The notes: generated by a model from the letters alone, not told the origin. A stretch of 64,000 nucleotides of DNA from Peromyscus leucopus (GCF_004664715.2 NC_051068.1:9477298-9541297); one strand, 5' to 3'. Positions 1-12,089 are shown, counted from the first letter of the stretch. Translations and numbers: made by a program.

Positions 1-563
1 CATCAGGGTCCCCACTGGCTACAGAAGTGCCTGCTGTCATGATTAATGAACACTTGCTGAACAAAACATTCATCCATCCCTACTGGTCTACCCCCCACAC
101 ACACCTTTCCTTTGTGCTCTTCTCTCCCTGTCCTTTTGTTAGAGATTAATGAGGCTCTCATTTCTTATTGTGATTAGAACCACCCTGGGAGCCTCCTAAA
201 AAATATCTTTCCTGACTTGATCACCAGAAAATTCCAGTTTAGTTGATTTGCTATGAAGTCTGTGAAGAAGTTATTTATTCTAAAGGGATTCTATTGTGGA
301 TCCTGCCTAGAGAGCCGCCACACAACCCCTTCCTTCCAATTTTCTTTGGGTAGTTGTTTTTGTTACCCACCAGCTCTTCTCATAGATGTAACTTAGGGTC
401 CTGTCTAAATTCCTCTGGAATATAACCTAAAGGGACACAGATTCCAGGTTTCTGTTGCCCAGGATGTCCTCTTGACCTTTTTCACATTTCTCTTGAAGTA
501 GCAACTCCAAGATCCGAGCTCCTTCACATTCACTAGAGTGGGGGAGCCAAAGAGAAAGCTTAC
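1..563 (-). other. CLDN11: CLDN11 intron 2, 3' part outside the window
   Basis: This stretch follows the exon 2 donor on the minus strand and is read as intron. I see no exon-like or repeat-like segment in it. The third and last CLDN11 coding exon is expected beyond position 1. Confidence 0.8.
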
Positions 564-728
564 CCAGCAGGATGAGGAGCACCCCGGCCAGCTGGGCTCG
601 CCTGTACTTGGCCACTCCAGGCTCGTGGCCCATGCGGATGCAGGGAAGAACCGTCAGCAACAGAAGGATGGCTGGCAGACCCAGGACCGAAGCAGCAATC
701 ATGAGAGCTCTGCAAGCCTGCACGTAGC
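564..728 (-). CDS. CLDN11: Claudin-11, exon 2 (residues 77-131)
   Basis: This internal exon encodes the second transmembrane helix (about residues 82-103, with the segment LGLPAILLLLTVLPC), the short cytoplasmic loop (RMGHEPGVAKYRRAQ) and the start of the third helix of claudin-11. Claudin-11 is a four-helix tight-junction protein of CNS myelin, Sertoli cells and the stria vascularis, where it forms barrier strands. The exon is bounded by a CAG acceptor at 731-729 and a GTAAGC donor at 563-558. Its 165 nt equal 55 codons in the split-codon phase left by exon 1, so the reading frame continues from LPG into YVQACRALM. The sequence agrees almost completely with the mammalian protein as I know it. 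It ends inside a codon starting with G, consistent with the LL(A) continuation in exon 3, which is outside the window. No damage is seen. Confidence 0.97.
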
Positions 729-1287
729 CTGGAACGAGAGATCAGAGAGCGCGGCTTAGACTTGGGGTCCTCTTACTCTTGAGTCCCACCTCTCGGGAAT
801 TCAACACCACCTCCCTCCTCCTTGTCCCCTCTAAGACCTAAAATGGGATCAGTGCAGTCCAAGGTCACCCCGCACCTTGAACTTTTAAAGAGCAGTGAGA
901 GTGCCAGAGAAACAGAAGCCAAGTAGGGATGCAGACCACTTGGCCACGGTGGAGCAGCCGAGCCTTTGCTTACACTGTTGTAACACCTTGTTAAAGGTTC
1001 GCCTAGACACTCAAATGTTAAAAGGTCACCTATGATGGCGGGTTGTTGACTCCGGTCCACTGCCACACGGTCTGCCTGCGGAACCTTAGTGAGTCAGTTA
1101 CTGCATCCTGCTTCCTTGTCTCCAGAGCGATCATCACAGGCCCCTCCTCCTCCTCCCTAATAGAACTAACTCCACTGGCAATGAAATCCACAGTTCAAAG
1201 AGTCTTCAGAATATGTTCTATGCTAAGCACTGAGAAGACTGGCAGCAAGTATTACTGATATTATTGCTCGGTATCAAGGCGATACTT

Positions 1288-1402
1288 CTTTTTTTTTCAA
1301 GGACAGGAACTCACCATAGTCCAGGCAAATCTCAATCTCATGATCTTCCTGCTTCAGCCTCCCCAGTGCTGGAATTACAGGCATGAGACACCACACTCAG
1401 CA
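1288..1402 (-). repeat. B1-like SINE, antisense, diverged
   Basis: A T-rich head is followed by the antisense B1 pattern: 'cagcctcccca gtgctgga attacaggcatgag'-like text in the usual order. It is well diverged from the family consensus. Confidence 0.7.
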
Positions 1403-3004
1403 TAGTGTGGTGCTGGTATCTTCAGGGTAGTGGTGATTTTGTCCTCAGTCCACAATGGGTGTGAATATGTGTAGCCCTGACTATACTACAAGCTAGGACT
1501 GAGACTCCCCCTCTCTCCCCCATCCCCAGAGGCTGCCGTCCTTGTGACTCCCATCCCCTTGGTCAAGTTCCATTCCCTGCTTTATTAATGGTGCCTGGGC
1601 ATGTTCCTCCACCCATCTGTCAAGGCTTAAAAGGTGTCTCTCCAGCCCCGGGGATGCCTGTCTTGGTCTTCATGCCCCCATAACGGATGACGTAACTATC
1701 GATGAAGGAAAAGGTGAGTTGAAAGAGAAATGTAGAGCAAGAGCATCCACTCTGTGCTGTCAAATAAAAATGCTAAGTGAGAACTTGATGAGGACACAGG
1801 TTATAATATGCACAACTTCATGTGAAATAAAGCTGAACAGAAACCAGGAGAATTTCACCAGAAGATTTAAATTTACGGTTACACTTTTACATCATTTATT
1901 GTTTCTCATTGAAACATTCTCCCCAGGTTATACAAAAAGTGTTGCACTTATAAATGATGGCTGTCTGTTTTGTTTCATTTGCTTAGGCAGAGTTAGAGCT
2001 AGCGGCCTGAGTGAGGCTGAGTTAATGGCAAAGCCAAGAGCTGACCCTAACTCTTTTCCGGGTACCAGGACCCCATGTCAGACCCAGCCAACCTCCCTTT
2101 GTTCCAACACACAGCACCAACACTGCCCCTCAGCAAGGTATGCCACATGGACTCTCTTCGACCACTGCCCATCTAGTTCATCTTAAGAATGAGAGAACCT
2201 ATCAGGTATCATAGACTTGTAGATCCCAGGAGGAGCCCCAGAAGTCTGAGGTTCAGCCCCTCCTGGCAGCTGGGAGAAGAGCCAGGGCCCACACAAAGGC
2301 AGCAGTCAGCTCAAACTGATGCTCTGAAATTTATGGCACAAGGCTGTCCACGTGCTACAGTCCCAAGGCCATGTCTGGAAATCAGAAATCGGAGATAGAG
2401 GAGTGCTCCTACCCACACACAATGGGTAAGGTAAGGAAGCATACAACAATTAAGCTTCTCTACAAAATATACTCCCTGCCCCCAGCATGGCCTATGTGCT
2501 CTGAAAAACAAAAGTCATTTGGCATCGAATGCTCAGGAAATTTAATTTCAGGGGAAGGAAACAAAGGGAATTTATACATCAGTCAGAAATCTCTACTGCC
2601 ATGCCCATCTGTCAGTAGAAAATGACATTTGCCCTTTCTAGAACATCTCCTCCTTCGAAGAGAGCCTTCGTTTCTGGTCCCATTGACTGCTGCAAGCAAT
2701 CCTGGAAGATAAATGGCTGGTTTGGTTTAAATTCTTTAGAGAAGACCTCCTAGGGTTGATTGAGGTTAGCAACTTGTCCCGGGGAACCCAGATGGTGAGT
2801 GCTGGATCCTGGAGTCTAACCCACGTCCACCAAAGCCAGCATTAGCTGAAGCTGAGTCCACACTGGGGCTCTTAGAGCCTGTCCTTCCCAGGTCCAAATG
2901 CAGAAAGGGGACTGAAAGGCGGGTCTGACATCCACTGGGCCCTCCTACAATGCGGTAGAGGCAAGGTGTGGACTAGGAGTGAATGCAAAGAGAACTTAAA
3001 ATGC

Positions 3005-3088
3005 AGTGGGGTGGAGGCATAGCTCAGTCTGTAGTGACCTCGTCTAACATGAACAAAGCCCAGGTTCAATTCCCAATACAGCATCCTG
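3005..3088 (+). repeat. ID SINE (BC1-related)
   Basis: The segment starts with a GGGGTGGAGGCATAGCTCAG A-box-like motif and has a GGTTCAATTCC B box, as in tRNA-Ala-derived ID elements. No long A tail remains. Confidence 0.75.
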
Positions 3089-4307
3089 GGGTAAAGGTAA
3101 GAAGTTGGCAGTAAGTGAGCTGGGTGGAGAGAGGTGAATTCCAAATGCCCTGTATGGAAAAGAGGGGATACTTGGGCTCTCAAAGGGGGTACAGGGTCTC
3201 TGGAAAGCCAAATGCTCTGAAGAAGGCACACATTCAGCTGCTCTCAGGCCAGTAACTTTAGGGCTGATTTCTCCTCATCTTAAAGCCTGGCTATGCTCTT
3301 AAATATACACATCATCAAAGGTCAGAGGGAGCCAGGGAACTTCACCTCGGTGACAGTAAAACCACTGGTGTGACAGATTTCCAGCAGGAGTCTATCAGTG
3401 GTGCTCACGACCTCCCAAGCCATCCACCCGGCTACAGGCTTCAAACTGTTTCCACGAACTTTCCCACAGGACAGAAAGGGAGATGCGCCCTCCCAAACTC
3501 CCTCACCCAGCATTCCGGAGGCTCCTCAGTCCTCCCACGCACACCCGAGGACACAGCTGAAAGCCCTCGAGGGGCCCCAGCACGGACCTTTGTCTCTGGT
3601 GGAGTGTCCTCTCCGGGGGTGCTGTTTCTTCTCAGTACCCAGCATCCTGCTCCGAGGAACTGGGGAAGGGTGTCACCCTCACCCTAACAGAGGAGGGGGG
3701 TCAGTGCAGAAGGACCCCAGGGCAAAGGATAGGGATGGTGCCGAGTCAGATAAGACAGGCCCTGAGACCTGCGGGAACCAACTGCGACTCGATCCAGAGA
3801 ATCCTGCATGTGACCCTAACCTCACCGGGATGGCTCTGAGTCCCATCTCAGAGGCTCACCTATACTTAGTGGAGGCACCAAGTACTGTGATCTTTCCCCC
3901 TCAGATCTACAGACGGGCTCTAATCAGAAGCCCATCAGAGAAGGCAGGGGTCAGGCTTCTGTATCTTTGGTCCATTAGCTTGGGAACCTGGGAGGATGAA
4001 GTAATAGGAATTAACAAGAGTGAGTTCCTACTATGTGTACAGGATGGGTTCATTAAATTCTCAAAGCCATTGACCAGTGTTGCCAGTGGCCAAATTGCCT
4101 TTATTATCCCATGTTCCAGATTGAAAAAAAAAAAAATGAGGGCGACAGGTGGTTCTTTAGGGCTAATTCTCCTGCAAGGTGGGATTGGAGATGTCAAAAA
4201 TGTACCCAGAGGTCTCTGAGTCCTCAAACTTCTGAGAACTCTGTCTAAAGCCCCCATTTCTGGCCCAGCCTGCCTCTGGAAGCTACTTGCGAGTTCAGGG
4301 TTCTTAC

Positions 4308-4533
4308 CCGGGAGGATGAGGATGTCCACCAAGGGCTTGCAGTGGTAGAGACCGGTGGCCATGACACAGTCGGCCCACAGCCCCTTGGAGCCCAGTTCGT
4401 CCATTTTTCGGCAGGTGGGGATGGTGTAGCTGCAGGTCACCACCCAGTCATTGGTAGACGTGGTGACGATGATGCCGATCCAACCCACGAAGCTCGTGAC
4501 GAAGCCCACCACCTGCAGGCAAGTGGCTACCAT
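4308..4533 (-). CDS. CLDN11: Claudin-11, exon 1 with start codon (residues 1-76)
   Basis: This first coding exon encodes the N-terminus, the first transmembrane helix (about residues 5-25) and most of the first extracellular loop. The claudin signature is complete: W30, then G51-L52-W53, C56 and C65, the two cysteines forming the conserved loop disulfide. The loop of claudin-11 helps make ion-tight strands in myelin and in the blood-testis barrier. The start was chosen because the ATG at 4533-4531 sits in an ideal Kozak context (GCGGCCACCATGG), matches the known MVATCLQVVG N-terminus, and is preceded by a CpG-rich leader. The exon ends at CCGG followed by GTAAG. Exon 2 follows after a 3.6-kb intron, and the last exon is outside the window, so the gene is partial here. 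No frameshift or missing key residue is seen. Confidence 0.98.
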
Positions 4534-4710
4534 GGTGGCCGCAGTGCTCGACCCTCACGGACTGTGCCTCCTGCGCCGGCCTGGACAGAGCCTGCCCTAG
4601 GCTTGCCCTCTGCCGCCCTCGCGAGCCGCTGGCTCCGGGATGCTCGGAGGTGGAGCGGGAGCGAGCTGCGGCGAAGACAGGTGCGCACGGCGGGGACAGC
4701 AGCGCTGCTG
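4534..4710 (-). other. CLDN11: CLDN11 5' UTR (predicted)
   Basis: GC-rich leader between the probable start site, about 25-30 bp downstream of the TTTAAA box, and the ATG. The transcription start is inferred from the core promoter motifs only. Confidence 0.55.
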
Positions 4711-4880
4711 GGCAGCGCCCCCCGCCCCCTCTTTAAACTCGGTGGCCCGGGCCAGCAAGCGCCAATCCGCGACAGCCCCGGGCCGAGCCGGCCAATCGCG
4801 GACCGGGCTCCGGAACGGGGTGTGGAAGGGAGCAGGGGACGGGGAGGGGGCAGCAGGCTGCCCCGCGGGCCGGTGACGCA
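4540..4880. other. CpG island at the CLDN11 promoter
   Basis: CpG dinucleotides and GC content are sharply raised relative to both flanks. The island covers the leader and the core promoter. Confidence 0.75.
4712..4800 (-). promoter_or_regulatory. CLDN11: CLDN11 core promoter: GC box, TTTAAA, two CCAAT boxes
   Basis: Reading on the minus strand, two inverted CCAAT boxes (4796-4792 and 4766-4762) precede a TTTAAA TATA-like box (4737-4732), which is followed by a GGGGGCGGGG Sp1-type box (about 4730-4718). The CCAAT boxes are exactly 30 bp apart, near three helical turns, the classic spacing for paired NF-Y. A TGACGCA CRE-like site lies just upstream at about 4873-4879. The motifs are seen directly; factor binding is inferred. 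Confidence 0.6.
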
Positions 4881-5117
4881 CGCACGGTCAGCGCTGGAAA
4901 GTAAATTAATCCCATCCTGATGGAGACCTGCAGAGTGTAAGGGGCGCGCCGCACTCCTGCTGCCTTCACTGAGCGTTGTCTCTCTTCTTGGGGCCTCTCT
5001 CTGGGTCTTCCTCTTCAACATCTACCCACTCCCCACTCGCTCCCTCTTTCCAGCTGTAAACTCTTCCTATGGCCCTAAGGAACCGAGGGGACCAGTACTC
5101 CGATGTTATCACAAGAA

Positions 5118-5332
5118 AAGACTGGGAGATGACTTAGGGGGTAAAAGCACTTCCTGCATGCGCACTCGAGAACCTGAATCCCAGTCCCCAGCGCCCAATT
5201 TAAAAAAGCCTGGTGTTTAAAAAGCCTGGTGTGGCCTGCAAGTCTGTGGCCCCAGTGCAGCTGGGCTGAGGCAGAAGGATCTCTGGGTTTGCTGACTGCC
5301 CCTCTACCTCCAGGTTCAGTTCTGGGCATCAT
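5118..5332 (+). repeat. B4/B2-type SINE
   Basis: A 'gggagatgac..taaaagcacttcctgcatgcg' A-box region, a 'gaacctgaatcccagt' B-box region and a B1-like 3' half (gctgaggcagaaggatctctggg) follow in the order of the composite B4 family. The 3' end runs into the CA repeat. Confidence 0.6.
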
Positions 5333-5334
5333 CC

Positions 5335-5410
5335 ACACTCACACATACCACACACACACACACACACACTCACACACACACACACACACAGGCATGTGCA
5401 CACACACATA

Positions 5411-5443
<33 letters not shown>

Positions 5444-5472
5444 ACCACACACACACACACTCACACAACACA

Positions 5473-5516
<44 letters not shown>

Positions 5517-5622
5517 CACACACACACTCACACTCACACACACACACACACAAACACCACACTCACACACACACACACGCGCACACACACACTCACGCAC
5601 ACACACACACACACACACACAC
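5335..5622. repeat. (CA)n microsatellite, interrupted, about 290 bp
   Basis: Long alternating CA tract broken by CC and TCA variants. The alternating purine-pyrimidine pattern has Z-DNA potential. It lies about 0.6 kb upstream of the CLDN11 core promoter. Confidence 0.97.
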
Positions 5623-6139
5623 CAAGAAACAACAATAAAGATGCTTTCCTGTGGTGTCAAACCAGCAGTTAGCTCTTAACACAATATGGTGACAAAAGCC
5701 ACACACAGTACTGTTATTAATGCTTACTATGTACATGTATGTTTATATTATAGCTCATTGAATTCTCCACACTTTGCACTGGAACAACTGTCAATTCCAC
5801 ACAGAAGACACAGCCCCCAAAAGGATGAGCTCCTCAAGTCCACGCAGCTAGGAAAGAGAACCCATGGGTCCATCTCATCACTGTCCCTGACCGTTCCTGG
5901 GAACCCATCCTGGTTATCACTCTCTGAATGTTCCTAAAGGGCTTGATGTTCCACTTCTGATACATTAAAAGTGAGGCACTCTGTCCAGATCACAGAAGAC
6001 AAGTGAGCTTCTATTCTCCATTGAGGAAACCACCAGCCCAGATTGCGTGGGAATCAGAAGCTATGAGCAACCACAGCCTGGCAGCCCCCTTCTCCACATG
6101 CATTCAGATAAGGCTCATTCTGTGCCCCTTGGATAGAAG

Positions 6140-6213
6140 GAAGTACCGGGGATGAACCCAGGGACTTGAGCATGCCAGACAAGTGCTCTACTACTGAGCT
6201 ACAGCTTCAGGTT
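6140..6213 (-). repeat. ID SINE, antisense
   Basis: Reverse complement of the ID body: 'ggggatgaacccagggacttg' B-box side, then 'gctctactactgagctaca' A-box side. Confidence 0.75.
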
Positions 6214-6724
6214 TGCATAGTTTGAAGTCTTGGAATCATTTGGCTCATCTTACTATATGACGTGATCTGATCTTGAAAGTATTCTTGAACTAGTCATCTG
6301 GGCCACTTCCGGCTCACCACCTATTCTATTTAAAATGGTGAAGGGTTTCAACAAACACAAAAACTTGGTGTGAAGCCTCAGATACCAACCACGCACCGCT
6401 GGTGTTGAGCTTACCACAGTCGTTCCCACACTGGAGCCACTGCGCGTCACCGAGTCTTCTGGGGAGGACTGGCCTTGAGGAGACAGTGAGCTGTCTCTTA
6501 GCCTGTGTGACTCGTGGGTTCTTCTTCACTTTGGAGTGAGAATGGCAAACACTTCATTAGTGTTACTGTGGCCTCAGTGGGATAACCCCACAGTGCTTGA
6601 CAGGGCTGGTCCTGTGGACAAGCTGGGCTGCACAGTTTGAATCCTGGCTCCACTACTACAGCTATGGGATCAAGACAGTTCACATTGCTTTTTTAAAAAA
6701 TAGAATATTTGTATTCATTTCTTG

Positions 6725-6942
6725 AGAATTCTGTGCATGTATCTTTTTTATTACATTTTATCTACTTGTTTTGTGTGCATGTATACGTGTGTGGGTGTGC
6801 GTGCATGGCACATGTGTAGAACTCAGAGGACAGCTTGCAAGAGTCAGTTCTCCCATTCCACGTGGTCAAGGTGGTCCCAGGGTTCAAATTCCAGTCTTCA
6901 GGCTTGACAACAACGCCCTATCTGGGCCATCTCACCAGCCCT
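6725..6942 (-). repeat. B3/B2 SINE, antisense
   Basis: Antisense tRNA-type SINE, ending in 'gccatctcaccagccc', the reverse complement of the B2/B3 5' end (GGGCTGGTGAGATGGC). Confidence 0.75.
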
Positions 6943-7028
6943 ACTTCGTGTTTCTTGGCCTCCTCTCATTTGTAGAGTGGGAGTGAACATGGAACCTATC
7001 TTATAGTTCTCTTTAAGAGTATGTAAGT

Positions 7029-7185
7029 CACCGGGCGGTGGTGGCGTGCGCCTTTAATCGCAGCACTCGGGAGGCAGAGGCAGGCAGATCTTTGTGAGTT
7101 CGAGGCCAGCCTGGTCTACAAAGCGAGATCCAGGAAAGGTGCAAAGGTACATAGAGAAATCTTGTCTCGAAAAAAAAAAAAAACA

Positions 7186-7216
<31 letters not shown>
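7029..7216 (+). repeat. B1 SINE with (TAA)n tail
   Basis: Nearly complete B1: it begins ccgggcggtggtggcgtgcg, contains ggaggcagaggcaggcagat, and ends in an A run that grades into about ten TAA units. Confidence 0.95.
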
Positions 7217-7218
<2 letters not shown>

Positions 7219-7582
7219 CCTGGCTACTTGTATTACAATATGGTACTCAGAATTCTTGCTTTTGCATTCTTCTTGCACCCATGTAAGGGGAGGATTTGCA
7301 CAAACTATTTTGTAGGACTATATCTCCTTTTTGATACAGAGTCTACAGAGTACTTCATCATGGGGTTTATTAATCTAGATGTAGTTGGATATTTTCTTAG
7401 AACACCCAAAACGAGCTTTGTGCTGAGTACAATATAAAATATAAAAACACAAGCACTGTGAACTAGTTACGAAATTTATGTTCTTGGCACTCCATTAGAA
7501 TTAATATTCTACCCACGACAGCTCAATCAGAGTTCAGCAATGGCCTGCTTGCCCACAGGTCTCACACATGTACACTAGTGCA

Positions 7583-7711
<129 letters not shown>

Positions 7712-9159
7712 GTTTGGAAAGTCAGATTTCAGAACTCAGGCACAAAGTAGTAAAATGACCTGCTAAACTGTCAAAGTTTCTGTCTTGGAGGGCAATGCCC
7801 AGGGTACACATTCCTTCTAGATCAGTTCCTTCACCCACGTGCCTCTCATGATCTTTTCTTGGGAATGAGAAGTGTGAACTTTCCACTAGGGATATTGTGA
7901 AGATTAAGGCACCATATATCACTTGGAAATGTATAAGCTACATTTATGAGACAAGACACTAAATAATTATTATTATAATTTTCTGATGACAAGCACACAC
8001 AGAACGCTACCTAAGGGAGGCCGGCAGACATGTGGCTGAATAAATTAGCCATGAGTAAAATGATTACCCACTCCAAAGGAAGCCAGGCAGCCGCAGAGAC
8101 CTGTCACCAACAAGTGGACAGAAGCCCTGAGAATCCTTCACTACCCACAGGATATGGCTTCACAGGCCCCAGATGAGGAGGCTGCAATCCCACAGCAAAG
8201 CTCTCTGGGTTCTGGTGAAAGCCCACCAGCTCTCTCATGTTTTTGTTTTCCTTTTTCACTTTATTTTATTTGAGGTAGGGTCTCTCCCACGTTCCTCACT
8301 TTGACTGTGTCTCAAGTCTTCCCTGTGATAGGGATCTGATTTCCCACCCAATATAACTCAATAAAACACATCCCAAGCCCCACGCAATCTCAGGTGCCCT
8401 TCTGCCCTAACAGTGAGTCTGAGTCCAACCACACCCAGGAAGTGTCACCGGTGGGATCACAGACCATCCCATCTCCATTTATTTTCTCTCAGAAACTTCG
8501 TATCCCCTCTCCACATCCCCAGTTTATCACAAAACTAGAAAGTTCTAGAGGCGCCCTACATTTCTGTCTTCTGACCTGACGGTATTTAGAGGGCCAGTTA
8601 GTACACTAAAGCACAGATGTGTGAAAAAGGAAACAGCTGCCTTGCATTGTCCTCCCATCTACACCTGAAATTGGCCGTTCAGTGAGAGCTGGGTGTAACA
8701 CAGGCTAAGGCTTTTGCTAGGACACTCAAAAAGCTCGCGCTGAGAACTCAGGCCAAGTCAGTGTGCTCTTAGCGCCCACTAGTGGTTTTGTTATTGCGTA
8801 GGTGGTTAAAAAAATTTAAGGGAGCAATGAGAGAACTGGGTGATGGATTAACCTAACCTCAGCTTCATACATGTCAAGGTGATAGACTTAACTACAATTT
8901 GCATTTTTCTGGGACAGTTTTTATACTAAAGATATGCATCTCTTTAGGAAACTAAATATATGAAAACATAAGATGTATACGAACCCACTTCTCTAAGACT
9001 ACAAATCAAGTATCTTTGGTGTGGAGTGGGTACACACATGCATGTGTTTATGGAAGGGTGGGATCCAGTGTGTGTGGGTGTGCACATGCAGGCACCAGAG
9101 GACAATACCGAGTACCATTAGGCACCTCCTTAGGCACCATTCACCTTCTATGTTTTGTT

Positions 9160-9285
9160 TGTTTGTTTTCAGGTCTCACTGGCCTGGAACGAAACAAGCA
9201 AGCTAGCCTGGTTGACCAGCTAGCTCCAGGGATTTGTCTGTCTCCACCTTCCCAGAGATGGGATTACCAGGGCACATAACCAAGC
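9160..9285 (-). repeat. B1-like SINE, antisense, diverged
   Basis: Antisense B1 order is kept (aggtctcactggcctggaac, then ctgtctccaccttcccagag, then gggattaccagggcac), with many substitutions. Confidence 0.6.
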
Positions 9286-9299
9286 ATACTTTTTTCTTT

Positions 9300-9482
9300 A
9301 ATTTTTAGTCCATTTTATTTTAATTATATGTGTATGTGTGTGGTATGTGCATATGCATGCAGGTGCCTGAAGAGGCCAGAAGAAGGCATCAGATCTCTGA
9401 GAGCTGCAGTTGTGGATAGCTGTGAGCTGCCTCATGTGGATGCTGTACATGCTCTTCACCGCTGAACCATCAGCAGCCCCAA
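9300..9482 (-). repeat. B3/B2 SINE, antisense
   Basis: Contains 'gcatgcaggtgcctgaagag' and ends in 'gaaccatcagcagcccc', the reverse complement of a B3 5' end. Confidence 0.75.
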
Positions 9483-10147
9483 GTCAACCTTTTTTTTTTT
9501 TTTTTTTTTGCATAGACTTTGAAGACCAAACATAGGTCCTCCTGCTTGTGAGTACACTACTAACTCAGCCAGTTGCACACTCTGTCGAGTACCTTTTACA
9601 CCATCTATTTTTACATTTCTCTGGTGGATTTAAAATATTTGATAATACAAAAACTTCACATACACATCTTTTTAGAATTACTACAGTACAGATTCACAAA
9701 GTAAGCAAGTGTCTCAAAAAAGACTTAAAATGAGTCAAATGCCCCATGCTTTCAGGATTATTGTGTTTAGCACTGCAACCTGAGACTGAGGCACAGGCAC
9801 TCGTGAGGACATTCAGTACACACTGACTAAATGCTACAGAATTAGAAAAAGAGAGGAAGGTATCGCCCAAACTCCAAAGCCCCCAAGTCCCCTTAGTAAG
9901 GGAATCTGAAGACACTGTGCAGACATCAGAAGGAATCGGCACTGGTTTAGGGGATGGGCAAAGGCAGAGTCTGGCCTCTGTGGTCCCAGTCCTTAGACAG
10001 AGGGCTTTCCCAACCGAAGAGATATGACTGCTCGGCATGCCATCACATCCTCTTTGCTCATTCAGGGCTGCCAACGGCCTCTTCTGGAAATCTACCAGCG
10101 AAGAGTGAGTTCCACACATTGCTTCATCTAGAGCTTCAAACTCTGCT

Positions 10148-10285
10148 GAAAGCAGGCGTCATCACCCACGCCTGCAGTCTCAGCTAATCAGGAGGCAGAG
10201 TCAGGAGGACTGCTTAAACTCGGAAATGTGGGAATGGTCCTGGCAACCCAGTAAGATCCAATCTCAAAAATAAATAAACAAATTT
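10148..10285 (+). repeat. B1-related SINE, diverged
   Basis: 'catcacccacgcctgcagtc' followed by 'aggaggcagagtcaggagga' and an A-rich tail. Confidence 0.6.
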
Positions 10286-10635
10286 TAAAAAAAATTAAGT
10301 AGCTAGGGGCACATTCAGAGCTCCATTTCTGGGCCTTCATCTTCAATTAAACCATTCTTCAAAAGCCTTCATTTTTATTTTTTAACTTTTTTCATACACA
10401 AGTACATGCATTTTGATCATATCTACCCTTCCTCCAATTCCTCCATGTTCTCCCAATACCTCCCTCTCAAATCCATGCCGTTTTCTTATATGCCTGTGTG
10501 CACATAAGTATAGAGCTAACTATTTGGGCACTGGCCAGCCATCAGACGACTCCTTCCTAAAAACAGACAGTTTCCCTCAGTGGACTGCCTGTAGCTCCTC
10601 AGCTAGGGCTGGCTGGGGTCTTGTAAGCTTTTCCC

Positions 10636-10985
10636 CATTGTGGTGGTCTGAATGAAAATGGCCCCGTAGACTCAGAGCAAGTGGCATTGTTGGAGTAGGT
10701 GTGGTCTTGTTGGGGGAAGTGTGTCACTAGGGGTGGGTTTTGAGGTCTCGGATGCTCAAGCCAGGCCCAGTATCTCACTCTCTTCCTGCTGCCTGCCAAT
10801 CTGGATGTGGAACTCTCAGCCACCTCTCCAGCACCATGTCTGCCTGTGTACTGCCATGCTCCCCGCCATGACAATAGTGGACTAACCCACGGAAGCGTAA
10901 GCCAGCCCCAATCAAATGTTTCCTTATAAGAGTTGCCATGGTCATGGTGTCTATTCACAGCAACAGAACCCTAACTAAGACACCC
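10636..10985 (+). repeat. Rodent interspersed repeat, LTR or DNA element type not resolved
   Basis: The segment from 'ttgtggtggtctgaatgaaa' to 'acagaaccctaactaagaca' is a widely dispersed rodent repeat that I recognise by sequence. I cannot assign the family name with confidence. Confidence 0.6.
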
Positions 10986-11283
10986 CTCAATGCTGGAAGG
11001 TTGACTGGTGTGGTCTTACGCAGGTCTGGAGCAGACAGCCCCAAATCTTGAGAGTTCACAGTTGCAGCACCCTGTCCTGAAGACACTGTGTCCCTGCAAT
11101 CCTGACATTTGACTGTTGGTCTTTCACCCACCTCTTGCAGCGCTCCCGAGCCTCGCGTGTAGGTGCTGTGGTACACATGTCCTGTTTGGGCTGGCCACTC
11201 CAGTCACCTTTCCTCCGCCCTTTCACCAGTCAGTTCTGGTTCTCTGCAGCAGCCTCTGTCTGCTGCAAAAAGAGGCGTCCTTG

Positions 11284-11451
11284 AGCCGGGCGGTGGTGGC
11301 GCACACCTTTAATCCCAGCACTTGGGAGGCAGAGCCAGGTGGATCTCTGTGAGTTCGAGGCCAGCCTGGTATACACAGCAAGATCCAGGACAGGCACCAA
11401 AACTACACAGAGAAACTCGGTCAAAAAAAAAAAAAAAAAAAAAAAAAAAAG
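11284..11451 (+). repeat. B1 SINE with long A tail
   Basis: Starts gccgggcggtggtggcgcac and ends in about 28 A residues followed by a GGA-rich stretch. Confidence 0.95.
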
Positions 11452-12089
11452 GAGGAGGAAGAGGAAGAGGAGGAGGAGCAGAGTCCTCGACGGGGGCGAG
11501 AACTGCATTCATCAGGAAGACTTTAGGTGCAATTCCTGGCCCGGAAGCCATTTTTATCCCAAAGTTGCCTTCCTCCCCGTTACACACAAGTGGAATAACG
11601 AACGTGAGAAGTAGCTGGGGCTCGGGTTTGAGTCCTTTCTTTGGTCCTCAGACAGCCCGTTCTTCTTCCAGAAGCCTGAGAAGAGTGGGTGACGGCGTGG
11701 GCTTCAGCCTTGAGATCACACTTCCTGGTCCTTTAGTAAAAGGACTTGTGTCAACCCTACACTGGAGACCACATTTCCTATAGACATGATAATAACAAAA
11801 TACGTGAGTGCTGGATGGAAGAATGGAAAACAATCTAAAGAGCCCTACCACCAGGTCCGGGAGCTCAGACAGTAAGAACAGGTACTGCCATTTAACTCCG
11901 TGGGACGTGGGTATGAGGGGCAGTTTGTCAGGGGTTAAGCCCCATGCACACACATACACATATTTAAAATAATAAAATGACTCTCTGAAAAAGAGATATT
12001 CTGTTATCAACACTACACAGCTGTTTCAATTTTTAAAAAAAAAAAACAGAAGAAAAAAATTTGGTGTCTTTTTCTGTATCATATTTTTT

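Larger units (their letters stand above)
729..4307 (-). other. CLDN11: CLDN11 intron 1
   Basis: The 3.6-kb intron separates coding exons 1 and 2, with a GTAAG donor at 4307-4303 and an acceptor at 731-729. It contains a diverged antisense SINE near 1.3-1.4 kb and an ID element near 3.0 kb. Open frames in it (for example 3398-4219 on the plus strand and 1719-2186) show no recognisable protein family. Confidence 0.85.

Noticed and set aside
1719..2186. 155-codon plus-strand frame in CLDN11 intron 1
   Set aside because: Composition is like non-coding DNA and no motif is recognised.
3398..4219. 273-codon plus-strand frame overlapping CLDN11 intron 1
   Set aside because: No family resemblance, no promoter or Kozak support, and it lies across intronic sequence opposite to the gene.
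3907..4307. Claudin-11 frame continuing past residue 76 to a 208-residue product
   Set aside because: The extension reads through a GTAAG donor into the intron. The known protein continues in exon 2 with YVQACRALM.
5229..5672. His-Thr repeat proteins over the CA tract
   Set aside because: Simple translation of a microsatellite.
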